The notes under the pieces: model-generated
What the model was told of the DNA's origin: nothing
The model's input: the letters and a program-made list of their open reading frames with translations, nothing else
The model's database searches: none
Origin: Streptomyces capitiformicae
GTDB taxonomy: Bacteria; Actinomycetota; Actinomycetes; Streptomycetales; Streptomycetaceae
Reading direction: 5' to 3'
DNA length: 64,000 bases
Assembly: GCF_002214185.1 (NCBI RefSeq)
Contig: NZ_CP022161.1
Location: forward strand, 8,377,486 to 8,441,485
Part shown: in pieces, positions 55,689-64,000 of the stretch
Layout of the letters: each line of letters starts with the position of its first letter
Position numbering within the stretch: the first letter of the stretch is position 1
Made by a program: the position numbers and the translations under genes

Positions 55689-56567
55689 ATGTCCGCGCCA
55701 GTGGTGGTGGGGGTGGACGGCTCGCCCTCCGCGCTGGCCACCGTGGAGGCCGCGGCACGCGAGGCGGGGATGAGGGGCGCGGAGCTGCGCGTGGTGCATG
55801 CCTTCCTATGGCCCGCCCTTCACGTTCCACCCGGCGGGTCGCCTCTGGGCCCGCCCGCGGGAGCCGTATGGGAATCGGTCGAGGGCCTGCTCGCGGAAGC
55901 CGTCGAACGAGCCCTGGCTGCTGCGCCCGGAGTGGTGGTCGGCCACGCGGTCATCGCGGGGGAGGCAGGCGGAGCCCTGGAAGCCGAGTCGAGGACAGCG
56001 CGGCTGATGGTGGTGGGCCATCGCGGCTCGGGCGGTCTCGCGGGGCTGCTGGGATCGACCGCGGTCCACCTGGCCGCTCACAGCCACTGCCCTGTGATGG
56101 TGGTGCGTGAACGGATGCGGGAGGACGGGCCGGTGCTGGTGGCGGTGGACGATTCTCCCCAGGCTCGGGCTGCGATCGCGTTCGCCTTCGACGAGGCCGC
56201 CCTGCGCGGCACGGACCTGATCGCGCTGCACGCCTGGACAACGTGGAGCGACCACAGTGACGCACGCCCGGCGAACCTCGTGGACCTGATCGGTGACGTG
56301 GAGCGACTGCAGGCAGAGGAAGAGCGAATGCTGACCGATGCCCTGTCCGGGCACAGGGAGGACCACCCGGATGTAACCGTCCATGAGCGTGTCGTGCGTG
56401 GCCGTACGCGGCACACGCTGATCGAGGCGAGTGGCGGCGCCCAGCTGATGGTGATCGGTGCGCGCGGACGCGGCGGATTCGCCGGACTGCTGCTGGGGTC
56501 GGTCAGTCATGCCGTACTCCATCATGCGCACTGCCCGGTCACCGTGGTCCGCTCCGACCTGCCGTGA
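55689..56567 (+). CDS. tandem universal stress protein
   Basis: 292 residues with two UspA domains (1-140 and 148-292). Both have ATP-binding loops: VVGHRGSGGLAGLLGSTAVH in the first and VIGARGRGGFAGLLLGSVSH in the second (G-2x-G-9x-G-S). Cytosolic dormancy/stress protein of the type induced by hypoxia in actinobacteria. ATG 55689, with gaggag 11 bases upstream. Confidence 0.93.
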   Translation: MSAPVVVGVDGSPSALATVEAAAREAGMRGAELRVVHAFLWPALHVPPGGSPLGPPAGAVWESVEGLLAEAVERALAAAPGVVVGHAVIAGEAGGALEAESRTARLMVVGHRGSGGLAGLLGSTAVHLAAHSHCPVMVVRERMREDGPVLVAVDDSPQARAAIAFAFDEAALRGTDLIALHAWTTWSDHSDARPANLVDLIGDVERLQAEEERMLTDALSGHREDHPDVTVHERVVRGRTRHTLIEASGGAQLMVIGARGRGGFAGLLLGSVSHAVLHHAHCPVTVVRSDLP

Positions 56568-57062
56568 CGCCCGGCCTTTCGAGCCGCGCGGTGTCCCGGC
56601 GGTTGGGGCTGGTTTCTTCTGCTGACAGATCTCCTGTGCTCGGTCCGCCGACGGCAGGGGACAGGTCCGGGCGGCGGCGGCACAGGACACCGCGCCGAAG
56701 CGGGAACCAGGGGCGGCGTCCGGTCGCAAGGCGGCGCGGGCAGCGAGACAAGTGGCAACGGAAGCGCAGCCATCCGGTCCCGGCCGACCGGGCACCAGTC
56801 CCGGGTTCGGCTGCGGGCGGCCGGGGCCGAAGTCATGCGGACCACGCGCGGGGCAGGCAGACGACGGGGGTGCGCCTGCCTGCCCCTGCGACGAGTACCC
56901 GCTCACGGGGGGAAAGCGGGCCTCACAGAGCCGCCCTCGCGGCCCAACTGCTACAGCGCGCCGGGCGCTGCGGATGTCACACCTGGACCGTGGGCCGAGG
57001 GCAGGGCCGATCGCGAAGAAGCTGTCTCACATGGCCTGCCCGCTCGCGCCGCCTGTGGGTGG
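56568..57062. other. 495-bp region without a supported gene
   Basis: High-GC DNA with open frames on several strands but no recognisable protein. A hairpin ggggcaggcag (56850-56860) / ctgcctgcccc (56876-56886) may terminate transcription from the universal stress gene. It may be decayed coding DNA belonging to the acyltransferase pseudogene that follows. Confidence 0.5.
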
Positions 57063-58332
57063 TTGCCGCGCGAGCTCGCGGAGCGCACACCGCCACGGCG
57101 GGAACGCCATGTCGACCTGCTGCGGGCACTCGCCATCCTCATCGTGGTGCTCGGCCACTGGATGGTCTCGTGGTCACCGGCGGGGCCCTCGGCGTGGACG
57201 GCTTCAGCGCCCTGGAAGTGCTGCCGTTCGCCAACGCCGCCTCGCCGGCCTCGCACACCCGCGGGGACGGCGGGGACTGGCTGCTCGACCGCAGCGCACG
57301 CTCGTACGGCCGACGACCATGAGGGCGGCCCGCGCGCCCATGCTGCTGGTGACGCCTGCCACGACTGCACTGATCGCCCGGCTGGCGGGCGTCGATCCCG
57401 TTCAGGTGGGCCGGGCGGTGTGGCCGGCCTCCATCCCGCTGTGGTTCCTGCTCGTCTATCTCGTGGTGGTTTTCCTGACGTGGGACTGGTCGCCGCGGGG
57501 GGCCTGGCGTGGCTGGCCTTCGACACGTCGACGCTGCAACCGGGCAACTACCTGTTCACCTGGCCGGCGGTGCACCAGATCGGCTTCGCCCGGCAGGACG
57601 GGATGCCACCGGCCCGGCCCAGGGGGGGCCGTGCCACTGCTGATGGGCGGGGCCGCGGTGGCGGTGCTGCTCACGGTGGCCGGCCCGTACCCGATCAGCA
57701 TGGTCGACGTTCCCGGCACGTCGTTGCGCACCCTCTCGCCGCCGACGCTCGCGCTGCTCGCGTTGGCCACGGCCCAGCTCGGGCTGGTGCTGCTGCTGCG
57801 CGACGCAGCGGAGCGGCGACTGCGACGGCTCGGGCCGGATGGCCGTGATCGCCGTGAACTCGGTGTTCCTGACCGTGCTGCTGTGGCACATGAGCGCGTT
57901 CGTGCTCGTCGCCGTGGCCGTGGCCGTGGCCGTGGCCGTGGACGACTCCGGCCTGTTCCCGCTGCCCCACCCCCCGGCGACACAGAAGCGTGGCTGCTGT
58001 GGAAGCTGCCATGGCCGGTCATGCTCTTCACCATGCTCGGCGCGTTGGTCACGTTCTTCGGCCGGGTCGAGAGGCGCAGCCTGCGACGCGGCGCCACGAC
58101 CTCCCGCAGTCGGTGGACGCCGAGCGTGCTCGGCCGGCCAAGGCTGCTGCGCGCCACCGCGACCACCGTCGGCTACGCCGCCTCCGTGCTCGGTCTGCTC
58201 GGTGTGACCGCCGCCGGGCCGGCCGAGCACGGCCCGCTGGGGCTGCCGACCGCGGCCCTGGCTACCTTCCTGGCCGGCGCGGCCCTACTCCACGCGGCCG
58301 GCGCAGCGCGACCGCCGGGTCGACACGCCTGA
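57063..58332 (+). pseudogene. membrane acyltransferase (family 3) with many frameshifts
   Basis: Pieces in three frames align to one acyltransferase-3 protein: RRERHVDLLRALAILIVVLG and HWMVS (helix 1 with catalytic-type His), then VVTGGALGVDGFSALEVLPF, MLLVTPATTALIARLAGVDP, SIPLWFLLVYLVVVFLT, LQPGNYLFTWPAVHQIGFA, ISMVDVPGTSLRTLSPPTLA, SVFLTVLLWHMSAFVLVAVA and the uninterrupted tail LLWKLPWPVMLFTMLGALVT. At least five shifts are needed, some in G/C runs and one near a gccgtg hexamer repeat. An old pseudogene. Confidence 0.75.
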
Positions 58333-58659
58333 CGCACGGCGGAGCCACAATTCCGTGGCAGCACCCGCAGTCACATCGCCAACGGCCCTCGGTCCAGGGC
58401 TCCTTGCCCTGGTTCCGACAAGGAACCTCCACCACTTGGCCCGCAAGGGTTCCCTGATCATTCATTTGGTGGCGGACCGATCGTTTCTGCACCGAATCTA
58501 CTCACCGGTCGGCCAGGAAGAGTTGGCCGAAGGGAGCCTGATCCTCCGCTGCCAGGGGCCCTACGGTCCCTGTGACCAGTCGGCGGCGCTCAACAAGTCA
58601 TCGTTCGCCCTTCTTTGTTCGCCCTTCTTTGTTCGCCCTTCTTTGATGAAGGAGTAGCT
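58333..58659. other. 327-bp upstream region of DUF839 gene
   Basis: No gene seen. It ends with three 14-bp repeats (58603-58644) and the Shine-Dalgarno aaggag. Confidence 0.6.
58603..58644 (+). repeat. three exact 14-bp tandem repeats in 5' leader
   Basis: gttcgcccttcttt at 58603, 58617 and 58631, ending 15 bases before the GTG start. gttcgcc resembles the Pho-box half-site gttcacc, but the period is 14 rather than 11. Confidence 0.9.
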
Positions 58660-59826
58660 GTGGAACGTCGTAACTTCCTGCGTGGTGCAGTGTTCGGCAC
58701 CTCGGCCGCCGTCTTCGGCGGCACCCTCATGCAGGGTGCCGCCTACGCGGCCCCGGCCCAGAACGGCGTCAGCCCGTACGGTGGCCTGCTGGCCGCCGAC
58801 ACCAATGGGATCATGCTGCCCAGCGGGTTCACCAGCAGAGTCATCGCCCGCTCCAGCCAGACGGTCCCCGGCACCTCGTACACCTGGCACGGCGCCCCCG
58901 ACGGCGGCGCCTGCTTCGCCGACGGCACCGGCTGGATCTACGTCTCCAACTCGGAGATCTCCTCCACCGGCGGCGCGGGCGCCGTCAAGTTCAACTCCTC
59001 GGGTTCCATCACCGGTGCCTACCGCATCCTGTCCAACACCAACCGCAACTGCGCGGGCGGTGCCACCCCGTGGAACACCTGGCTGTCCTGTGAGGAGGTC
59101 AGCCGCGGTTACGTCTACGAGACCGACCCGTGGGGCGTGAAGGCCGCCGTCCGCCGCGACGCGATGGGCCGTTTCAAGCACGAGGCGGCCGCCGCCGACC
59201 CGGTGCGCAAGGTGATCTACCTGACCGAGGACGAGTCGGACGGCTGCTTCTACCGGTTCATCCCCACCACCTGGGGCGACCTTTCCTCCGGCACCCTCCA
59301 GGTGCTCGTCGCCGGCACCGCCGCCTCCGGCTCCTTCACCTGGACGAACGTGCCCGACCCGGACGGCTCCCCCACCTACACCCGCGACCAGGTCTCCGGC
59401 GCCAAGATCTTCAACGGCGGCGAGGGCTGCCACTACGCGGGCGACACCGTCTGGTTCACCACCAAGGGCGACGGCCGCGTCTGGCAGCTCAACCTGCTCA
59501 ACAGCACCTATGAACTCGCCTACGACGACAGCCTGGTCACCAACGGCACGGCACCGCTGACCGGCGTCGACAACGTCACCGGCAGCTCATCGGGCGACCT
59601 GTTCGTCGCCGAGGACGGCGGCAACATGGAGATCTGCATCATCACCCCCGACGACATCGTCGCCCCCTTCCTGCGGATCACCGGCCAGTCCAGCTCGGAA
59701 ATCTGCGGCCCGGCGTTCTCCCCCGACGGCAAGCGGCTGTACTTCTCCAGCCAGCGCGGCACGTCCGGCAGCTCCTCCGGCGGCATCACCTACGAGGTCA
59801 CCGGCCCCTTCCGTACCACCGCCTGA
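58660..59826 (+). CDS. Tat-exported DUF839 (PhoX-like) protein
   Basis: 388 residues. Tat signal: ERRNFLRGAVFGTSAAVFGG with cleavage near AAYAAP. The mature part is a beta-propeller of DUF839/PhoX type: ETDPWGVKAAVRRDAMGRFK and HEAAAADPVRKVIYLTEDES plus DGCFYRF, then FNGGEGCHYAGDTVWFTTKG. PhoX enzymes are calcium/iron-dependent alkaline phosphatases; the conserved ERRNFLRG Tat start and the EDES segment fit, but phosphatase activity is inferred. GTG 58660 is 6 bases after aaggag; longer starts lack the Tat logic. Confidence 0.88.
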   Translation: MERRNFLRGAVFGTSAAVFGGTLMQGAAYAAPAQNGVSPYGGLLAADTNGIMLPSGFTSRVIARSSQTVPGTSYTWHGAPDGGACFADGTGWIYVSNSEISSTGGAGAVKFNSSGSITGAYRILSNTNRNCAGGATPWNTWLSCEEVSRGYVYETDPWGVKAAVRRDAMGRFKHEAAAADPVRKVIYLTEDESDGCFYRFIPTTWGDLSSGTLQVLVAGTAASGSFTWTNVPDPDGSPTYTRDQVSGAKIFNGGEGCHYAGDTVWFTTKGDGRVWQLNLLNSTYELAYDDSLVTNGTAPLTGVDNVTGSSSGDLFVAEDGGNMEICIITPDDIVAPFLRITGQSSSEICGPAFSPDGKRLYFSSQRGTSGSSSGGITYEVTGPFRTTA

Positions 59827-59837
59827 TCGCAACCCGG

Positions 59838-59874
59838 TGGCGGTTGGGGCGACGCTGCGTCGCCCCAACCGCCA
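59838..59874 (+). terminator. terminator after DUF839 gene
   Basis: tggcggttggggcgac (59838-59853), loop gctgc, gtcgccccaaccgcca (59859-59874): perfect 16-bp stem 11 bases after the stop. Confidence 0.95.
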
Positions 59875-60040
59875 TTGGCCTGTCACCCAGCGACACCCGC
59901 CCACGCGTTCGCACCGGGAGCCGGCGACTCGCCGCGGTCGGCCGCGGTCATGGCGTCGGTGACCTTCGTATCGTGGGCGGCGTGCCCGATGGTTCGCTGA
60001 CCCGCCGGCCGGGTCCAGGGATTGCAGCTGAGCCCGGGGG

Positions 60041-60457
60041 TCAGTCTCCCAAAACCCTCTCGGTCAGGCGGCGATAGGCGGCACGAGCATGAATGAGGCG
60101 TGCTGCGCCTGTTCCGACGACGGCGGCGGTGAACAGGCAGGCGAGCCAGAATGTGTCACGCGTACCGGCCCAGGTGAGGGTACCGGCAGGCGGAATGGCG
60201 AAGCCGTTGAGGAAGAGCCAGCACATGACGGCCGTGCCGGGGGCCGCGGTGAAGCGGGCGCACAGGCCCAGCAGCGCGGCCAGCAGGGAGAGCACGGCCA
60301 GGGCGAGTGAGGGCCGGTCCGGACCCACCAGGGTGTTGAGGAGTGCCACCAGCAGCAGCGCGCCGCCGAAGGCCGCGGCCCACACCAGGGGCGTGGCCAG
60401 GGGTCGGGGGACGGGCTTCGCCCCGGTGCTGAGAGACACCCACTCGATCATGCTCAC
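60041..60457 (-). CDS. small four-helix membrane protein
   Basis: 138 residues, four hydrophobic segments: LVWAAAFGGALLLVALLNTL, LALAVLSLLAALLGLCARF, AVMCWLFLNGFAIPPAG and FWLACLFTAAVVGTGAARLI. The layout resembles the DUF4118 sensor membrane domain, but without the kinase. GTG 60457 or ATG 60451. It diverges from the KhtT-like gene, which suggests a link to cation/proton homeostasis, though that is inference. Confidence 0.7.
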   Translation of the reverse strand: MSMIEWVSLSTGAKPVPRPLATPLVWAAAFGGALLLVALLNTLVGPDRPSLALAVLSLLAALLGLCARFTAAPGTAVMCWLFLNGFAIPPAGTLTWAGTRDTFWLACLFTAAVVGTGAARLIHARAAYRRLTERVLGD

Positions 60458-60654
60458 CGTTTCCTTCCGGTCTCCCCGGCCTCAGCAACGGGACGCGCGC
60501 GGGTCATCCCTGCGGTCCCGCCACCAAGGAGCCTGACGGGGATTGTCCACCCACTCCGCCCGGGAGGGTGCTGCCGTCGGTCGTGACCGGGCGCTCGTCA
60601 GGGTGTCATTGAAGAAAGCCCGGAGAAACACCGGAACCAGACAGAGGGACAGTT

Positions 60655-61068
60655 GTGCGTGCTCCACGTCTGAGCAGTGCGCCATTGCCCGGGATCGGGG
60701 TCCGCTACGACCTCACCACGCGGGAGCAGCGCCGCCTGTCGGTGGTCGCGCACCGGGGCGGTACACGGACCCTGAGCGCCTACCGCGAGCACGATCCGGA
60801 CGCGTGCGACCTGTCGGTGCGCCTGACCTCCGGTGAGGCGGCGACCCTCGTCGATGCTCTGATGCCGGCGCATCACAGCCCGAACCTGCTGTCCACGACC
60901 GACCTGGGGCTGGTGGCCGAGCGGATCGAGTTGTCCGCCACGTCGCACTGGAACGGGCGGCTGCTGGGTGAGGCGCGGATGCGCACCGAGACCGGCATGT
61001 CCATCGTGGTCGTGCTGCGCCGCGCTGAAGCCATCCCCTCCCCGGCCCCGGACTTCCGGCCTGGGTGA
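60655..61068 (+). pseudogene. KhtT/TrkA-C-like antiporter regulatory subunit, 3'-truncated
   Basis: 137 residues: LPGIGVRYDLTTREQRRLSV, SEx-type N-domain, then RMRTETGMSIVVVLRRAEAI and PSPAPDFRPG, where the RCK_C (TrkA-C) domain should continue with a glycine-rich GD.L.V.G strand but stops. KhtT-type subunits gate K+/H+ antiporters and normally have about 160 residues. The break coincides with the start of an unrelated lectin-domain fragment. The antiporter gene that would usually follow is absent. Confidence 0.75.
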
Positions 61069-61575
61069 CCGTCACCGGTGTGCCCTCCGGGGCCTGGGCG
61101 TCCATCCGCAGTCTGGAGGTCTACGACCGGCCCTTCGCTGCTGACCTGGGCACGTACAGGGTGGTCAACCGCAAGAGCGGCAAGGTGCTGGACGTCAGCG
61201 GAGCCTCCGGCGCCGACGGCGCGGCCGTCATCCAGTGGCCGTCGACCGGCGGTACCAACCAGCAGTGGAAGCTGCTGCCGAACATCGACGGCTCATACCG
61301 GCTGGCCAACGTCCGCAGCGGCAAGGTCCTGGACAGTCCCGGCGGCTCCGCCGAGGGCGCGGCCCTCGACCAGTGGACCGATACCGACAGCAGCAACCAG
61401 TGGTGGAACCTGGTCCCCGCGTCAAGCGGCTACTAGCGGCTACTAGCGGCTCGTCAACGTCGGCAACGGCTGGTGCGCCGATGTCAAGGACGCCTCCACC
61501 GCTGACGGCGCCACGGTCATCCAGTGGCCCAACACCGGCCAAGCCAACCAGGAATGGCAGGTCATCGCGCTGTAG
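61062..61575 (+). pseudogene. tail of a glycoside hydrolase with ricin-type lectin domain
   Basis: WVTVTGVPSGAWASIRSLEV precedes three beta-trefoil units: YRVVNRKSGKVLDVSGASGA, YRLANVRSGKVLDSPGGSAE, and RLVNVGNGWCADVKDASTAD with QW motifs (AAVIQWPSTGGTNQQWK, ATVIQWPNTGQANQEWQ). An in-frame TAG follows SSGY (61434-61436), with a 10-bp duplication (tactagcggc) beside it. The 5' part of the enzyme is missing, joined directly to the KhtT-like gene. Confidence 0.8.
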
Positions 61576-61589
61576 GCGGCGATGCCCGA

Positions 61590-61619
61590 GAGGGCCGGTG
61601 CCGCGCCGCACCGGCCCTC
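61590..61619 (+). terminator. terminator after lectin-domain fragment
   Basis: gagggccggtgc (61590-61601), loop cgcgcc, gcaccggccctc (61608-61619): perfect 12-bp stem. Confidence 0.9.
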
Positions 61620-61650
61620 GGCCTCCCCTCCCTCCGGCCGCCACGCGGCA

Positions 61651-61812
61651 CTCGACTCCTGTGGAGCCGACGAAGCGCACGGCGCCCCGCAACAGCCGCA
61701 GCAGCGACTCGCGGATGACCAGCTCGACCGCACGCCCCCGCCAGGACGTCCACGAGCGCTCGATGCGCTCCAGGGCCAGAGCACCCCGACCGCGCTCGAC
61801 GAGAGGGGTCCT
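61651..61812 (-). pseudogene. DUF234 ATPase fragment
   Basis: ALALERIERSWTSWRGRAVE then LVIRESLLRLLRGAVRFVGS and TGVE matches the start of the DUF234 domain in the intact ATPase (RRWAAWRGRAVEPLIREALE at about residues 385-405 there). Both sides are missing. It ends directly at the ABC-transporter ATPase stop. Confidence 0.65.
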
Positions 61813-61814
61813 GA

Positions 61815-62876
61815 CTACGGATGGAGCGTGGCCTCGCCCGTCACGCGGATGCCGATCTCCTGGCCGGGGCCCAGGACCGGCGGCAGGCCGGTGACACGGA
61901 CCTCCACCGGATGGTCGAGGTCCGGTACGGCCACGGTCACCTTGGCGTCGTGGCCGTAGAAGCACACGTCGGTCACCGTGCCCGGCACCGTCCCGGCCGT
62001 GCCCGGGTCGGCCAGCCGGAGTTGTTCGGGGCGCAGCACCACCGTGCCCGTGCGCGGTCTGTCCGGTGGTTCGGCCAGCGCCACGGTGCCCAGTGGTGTG
62101 GTGGCGGTGGAGCCGCTGTTCCCGACCGTTCCGGAGAGGAGTACGGCATCGCCGACGAAACCGGCGACCCAGGGGTCGGCGGGGCGCAGGTAGAGGTTCT
62201 GTGGGGTGTCGCATTGGGCGATGCGGCCCTGTCGTACGACGGCGACGAGGTCGGCGGTGGACAGTGCCTCCTGCTGGTCGTGGGTGACCAGGAGTGCCGT
62301 GGCTCCGGTGGTCCGCAGGGCAGCCCGTACGTCCGCGCGTACCCCGGCGCGCAGCGCGCTGTCGAGGGCGTTGAACGGCTCGTCGAGCAGGACGAGCGCG
62401 GGGCGCGGAGCGAGTGCTCTGGCCAGGGCGATGCGTTGCTGCTGTCCTCCGGAGAGCTCGTGCGGCATCCGGTCGCCGTACCCGGCGAGTCCCACCAGAT
62501 CGAGCATCTCCTCGGTCCTGCTGCGTCGCTCGGCCCGGTCGAGGCCGGTGAGGCCGAAGGCCACATTGCGGGTCACGCTCAGATGCGGGAAGAGCGCGCC
62601 CTCCTGCGGGACGATCCCGATGCGGCGCCGCTCCGGCGGCAGATGTACGCCGGGGCCGGTCAGGGTGCGTCCGTCGACGCTGACCGTGCCCATGTCCGCC
62701 TGCAGGAACCCGGCGATGATGCGCAGCAGGGTGGTCTTGCCGCAGCCGGAGGGTCCGAGCACGGCAACCAGCGCGCCGCCCGGCACCGTGAGGTCCAGCC
62801 CTTGGAGGACGGGGGCTTCAGGGCCGTAGGACTTGGTCAGTCGCTCGATGCGCAGCTCGTTGTGACGGTCGTTCAT
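61815..62876 (-). CDS. ABC transporter ATPase, ferric-iron type (FbpC-like)
   Basis: 353 residues. Walker A GPSGCGKTT, Q-loop PQEGALF, signature LSGGQQQR, Walker B LVLLDEPF, H-loop LVTHDQQEA, then a TOBE-like C-terminal regulatory domain (GTVVLRPEQLRLADPG). The resemblance to FbpC/PotA-like ATPases of Fe3+, thiamine or polyamine uptake is clear; two-domain permease context favours ferric iron. ATG 62876 overlaps the permease stop by 4 bases (ATGA). Cytoplasmic face of the membrane. Confidence 0.92.
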   Translation of the reverse strand: MNDRHNELRIERLTKSYGPEAPVLQGLDLTVPGGALVAVLGPSGCGKTTLLRIIAGFLQADMGTVSVDGRTLTGPGVHLPPERRRIGIVPQEGALFPHLSVTRNVAFGLTGLDRAERRSRTEEMLDLVGLAGYGDRMPHELSGGQQQRIALARALAPRPALVLLDEPFNALDSALRAGVRADVRAALRTTGATALLVTHDQQEALSTADLVAVVRQGRIAQCDTPQNLYLRPADPWVAGFVGDAVLLSGTVGNSGSTATTPLGTVALAEPPDRPRTGTVVLRPEQLRLADPGTAGTVPGTVTDVCFYGHDAKVTVAVPDLDHPVEVRVTGLPPVLGPGQEIGIRVTGEATLHP

Positions 62877-64000
62877 GTGCGGTGCCTGCCCAGGAGGTAG
62901 GAGGGGACGGCGGCGAGCAGGATGAGGGTGGCGGCGTAGGGAGCGGCGGCCGCGAAGGATCCGGCTCCGGTCTCGGTCCACAGCCGGGTGGCCAGGGTGT
63001 CCATGCCGGTGGGGCGCAGCAGCAGCGTCGCGGGCAGTTCCTTCATGCAGACCACGAAGGTGAGCGCGGCACCGGCGGCCACACCCGGTGCTGCCAGTGG
63101 CACGGTGACCTCGCGCAGGACCCGCAGTGGCGACCTGCCCAGCGAGCGGGCCACGTCCTCCAGTACGGGTGGCGCCTGCAGCACGGCGGCCCGGGTGGCG
63201 GCGACGGCGACCGGCAGGAAGAGCACGGCGTACGCGCAGACCAGCAGCGGGAGTTGCTGGTAGAGCGGATAGGCGTAGCGCACCGCGAAGAAGACCAGCG
63301 AGAGGGCGACCGTGATGCCGGGCAGCGCGTGCCCCGCGTACGCCGCCTGTTCCAGCAGCTGCGCGCGCCTGCCCCGGTGCCGGGCGGCGATCACGCCGAC
63401 CGGCAGGGCGAGGGCCGTGGTGAGGGCGGCGCCCGCGGCGGCGACCCCGAGGGTGGCCCAGGCGGTGTCCGCGAGGCCGGCCAGGTCCCAGGTGGCCGAG
63501 GTCCCCGCGGCCAGCCAGTAGCCGAGGGTGCCGAGCGGGAAGGCGAGTGCGACGGCCACCACCGCTCCGCACCAGAGCAGGGCGATGGGCTGCCGGCGCC
63601 CGAGGGGGAGTTGAACAGCCGGGCGGGCGGTGCCCGTTCCGGCCCTGGCGTGCCCGGCCCGGCCGCGGGTGCGGGCCTCGGCGGCGACCAGCGTCACCGT
63701 CATCACCACCAGCACGACGCTGAGCGCGGCGGCCGGGGTGCGGTCGAAGGATGCGCGGTAGGAGGTGTGGATGGCCCGGGTGAAGGTGTCGTACCGCATC
63801 AGCGACACGGCGCCGAAGTCGGAGAGCACGTACAGCGCGACGAGCAGTGCCCCGCCGGCGGCGGCCGGGCGCAGCTGCGGCAGCGTGACGCGGAGGAAGG
63901 TGCGCAGCGGCCCGTGACCGAGGGAGCGTGCGGCCTCCTCCTGTGCCGGGTCGATCCCGCGCAGCGCGGCCGCGACGGGCAGATGGACGTAAGGGAAGCT
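62873..64000 (-). CDS. two-domain ABC permease, ferric-iron type, truncated by window edge
   Basis: The frame is open to base 64000; about 375 residues are visible. Two EAA loops are seen: EEAARSLGHGPLRTFLRVTL near the edge and LEDVARSLGRSPLRVLREVT near 63130, so it is a fused permease of the FbpB type (about 500 residues). Multiple membrane helices (PAAALSVVLVVMTVTLVAAE, ITVALSLVFFAVRYAYPLYQ). The substrate-binding protein gene is probably to the right of the window. Confidence 0.92.
   Translation of the reverse strand, partial: SFPYVHLPVAAALRGIDPAQEEAARSLGHGPLRTFLRVTLPQLRPAAAGGALLVALYVLSDFGAVSLMRYDTFTRAIHTSYRASFDRTPAAALSVVLVVMTVTLVAAEARTRGRAGHARAGTGTARPAVQLPLGRRQPIALLWCGAVVAVALAFPLGTLGYWLAAGTSATWDLAGLADTAWATLGVAAAGAALTTALALPVGVIAARHRGRRAQLLEQAAYAGHALPGITVALSLVFFAVRYAYPLYQQLPLLVCAYAVLFLPVAVAATRAAVLQAPPVLEDVARSLGRSPLRVLREVTVPLAAPGVAAGAALTFVVCMKELPATLLLRPTGMDTLATRLWTETGAGSFAAAAPYAATLILLAAVPSYLLGRHRT

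Noticed and set aside
1..64000. CRISPR arrays, rRNA or tRNA genes
   Set aside because: No regularly spaced repeat of 25-40 bp with unique spacers was seen; the tandem arrays have no spacers. No cloverleaf-like tRNA or rRNA segment was recognised by eye. A tRNAscan run would be decisive.

Overview
The window is high-GC chromosomal DNA from a Streptomyces-type actinomycete. Supporting signs are third-position GC bias, GTG/TTG starts, a mycothiol-dependent enzyme family, DUF397/DUF5753 and K15-type DD-peptidase proteins, a canonical Streptomyces parS site (32604-32617) and two Streptomyces-style DnaA boxes (12072-12104). From memory, the backbone (branched-chain dehydrogenase operon, K15-like peptidase, GntR regulator, PP2C phosphatase, aspS, metG) matches the origin-proximal region of the S. 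coelicolor chromosome; that comparison was not computed.

Layout. 1-3.5 kb: a 2-oxoacid dehydrogenase operon (E1a, E1b, E2). 3.6-5.3 kb: a decayed BRO-N antirepressor gene and a solo TnpB. 5.4-14 kb: housekeeping genes (K15-like DD-transpeptidase, GntR-MFS pair, mycothiol-dependent isomerase family protein, nitrilase, GlxA regulator with divergent cupin, thioredoxin-NHL protein). 14-20 kb: an unusual block with a HAD-like/M28 fusion, an M36 metallopeptidase without signal peptide, and a convergent polyprenyl synthase with a small partner gene; tandem repeats sit on the stop codons. 20-27 kb: ordinary genes (M18 aminopeptidase, acyl-CoA dehydrogenase, SseB-like, DUF3592, pirin). 27-28.6 kb: a second broken BRO-N gene and a broken beta-helix protein gene. 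28.9-36.4 kb: a membrane HTH/lectin-like protein, a multidomain PP2C phosphatase, aspS, a GPP34 protein and an oxidoreductase.

36.6-43 kb looks like a defence or conflict island. It holds a DUF234 ATPase behind two abutting 15-bp operator-like repeats, debris of a nuclease-family gene joined to a decapitated WhiJ-like regulator with its DUF397 partner, and an AbiEii-type nucleotidyltransferase with a small basic protein. Its centre is an NB-ARC/TPR STAND protein translationally coupled to a small helical protein. These two share a glycine-rich motif of about 20 residues, at the C-terminus of the small protein and the N-terminus of the STAND protein. That is the arrangement expected of an amyloid-templated NLR-effector pair, and it is the best candidate for an under-described system here.

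43-52 kb: secreted proteins (two CAP-domain proteins, a large subtilase), a perfect 28-bp palindrome, small cupin and PH-domain proteins, and metG. 52-62 kb is a scar-rich stretch: a VWA gene and a secreted-protein gene that both lack clear 5' ends, a repeat-expanded truncated AraC gene, IS5 debris, a multiply frameshifted acyltransferase, a KhtT-like gene fused by deletion to a lectin-domain tail, and a DUF234 fragment. Intact genes among these are a VOC protein, cold-shock protein, universal stress protein and Tat-exported DUF839 protein. 61.8-64 kb: an iron-type ABC transporter (ATPase and permease), running off the right edge.
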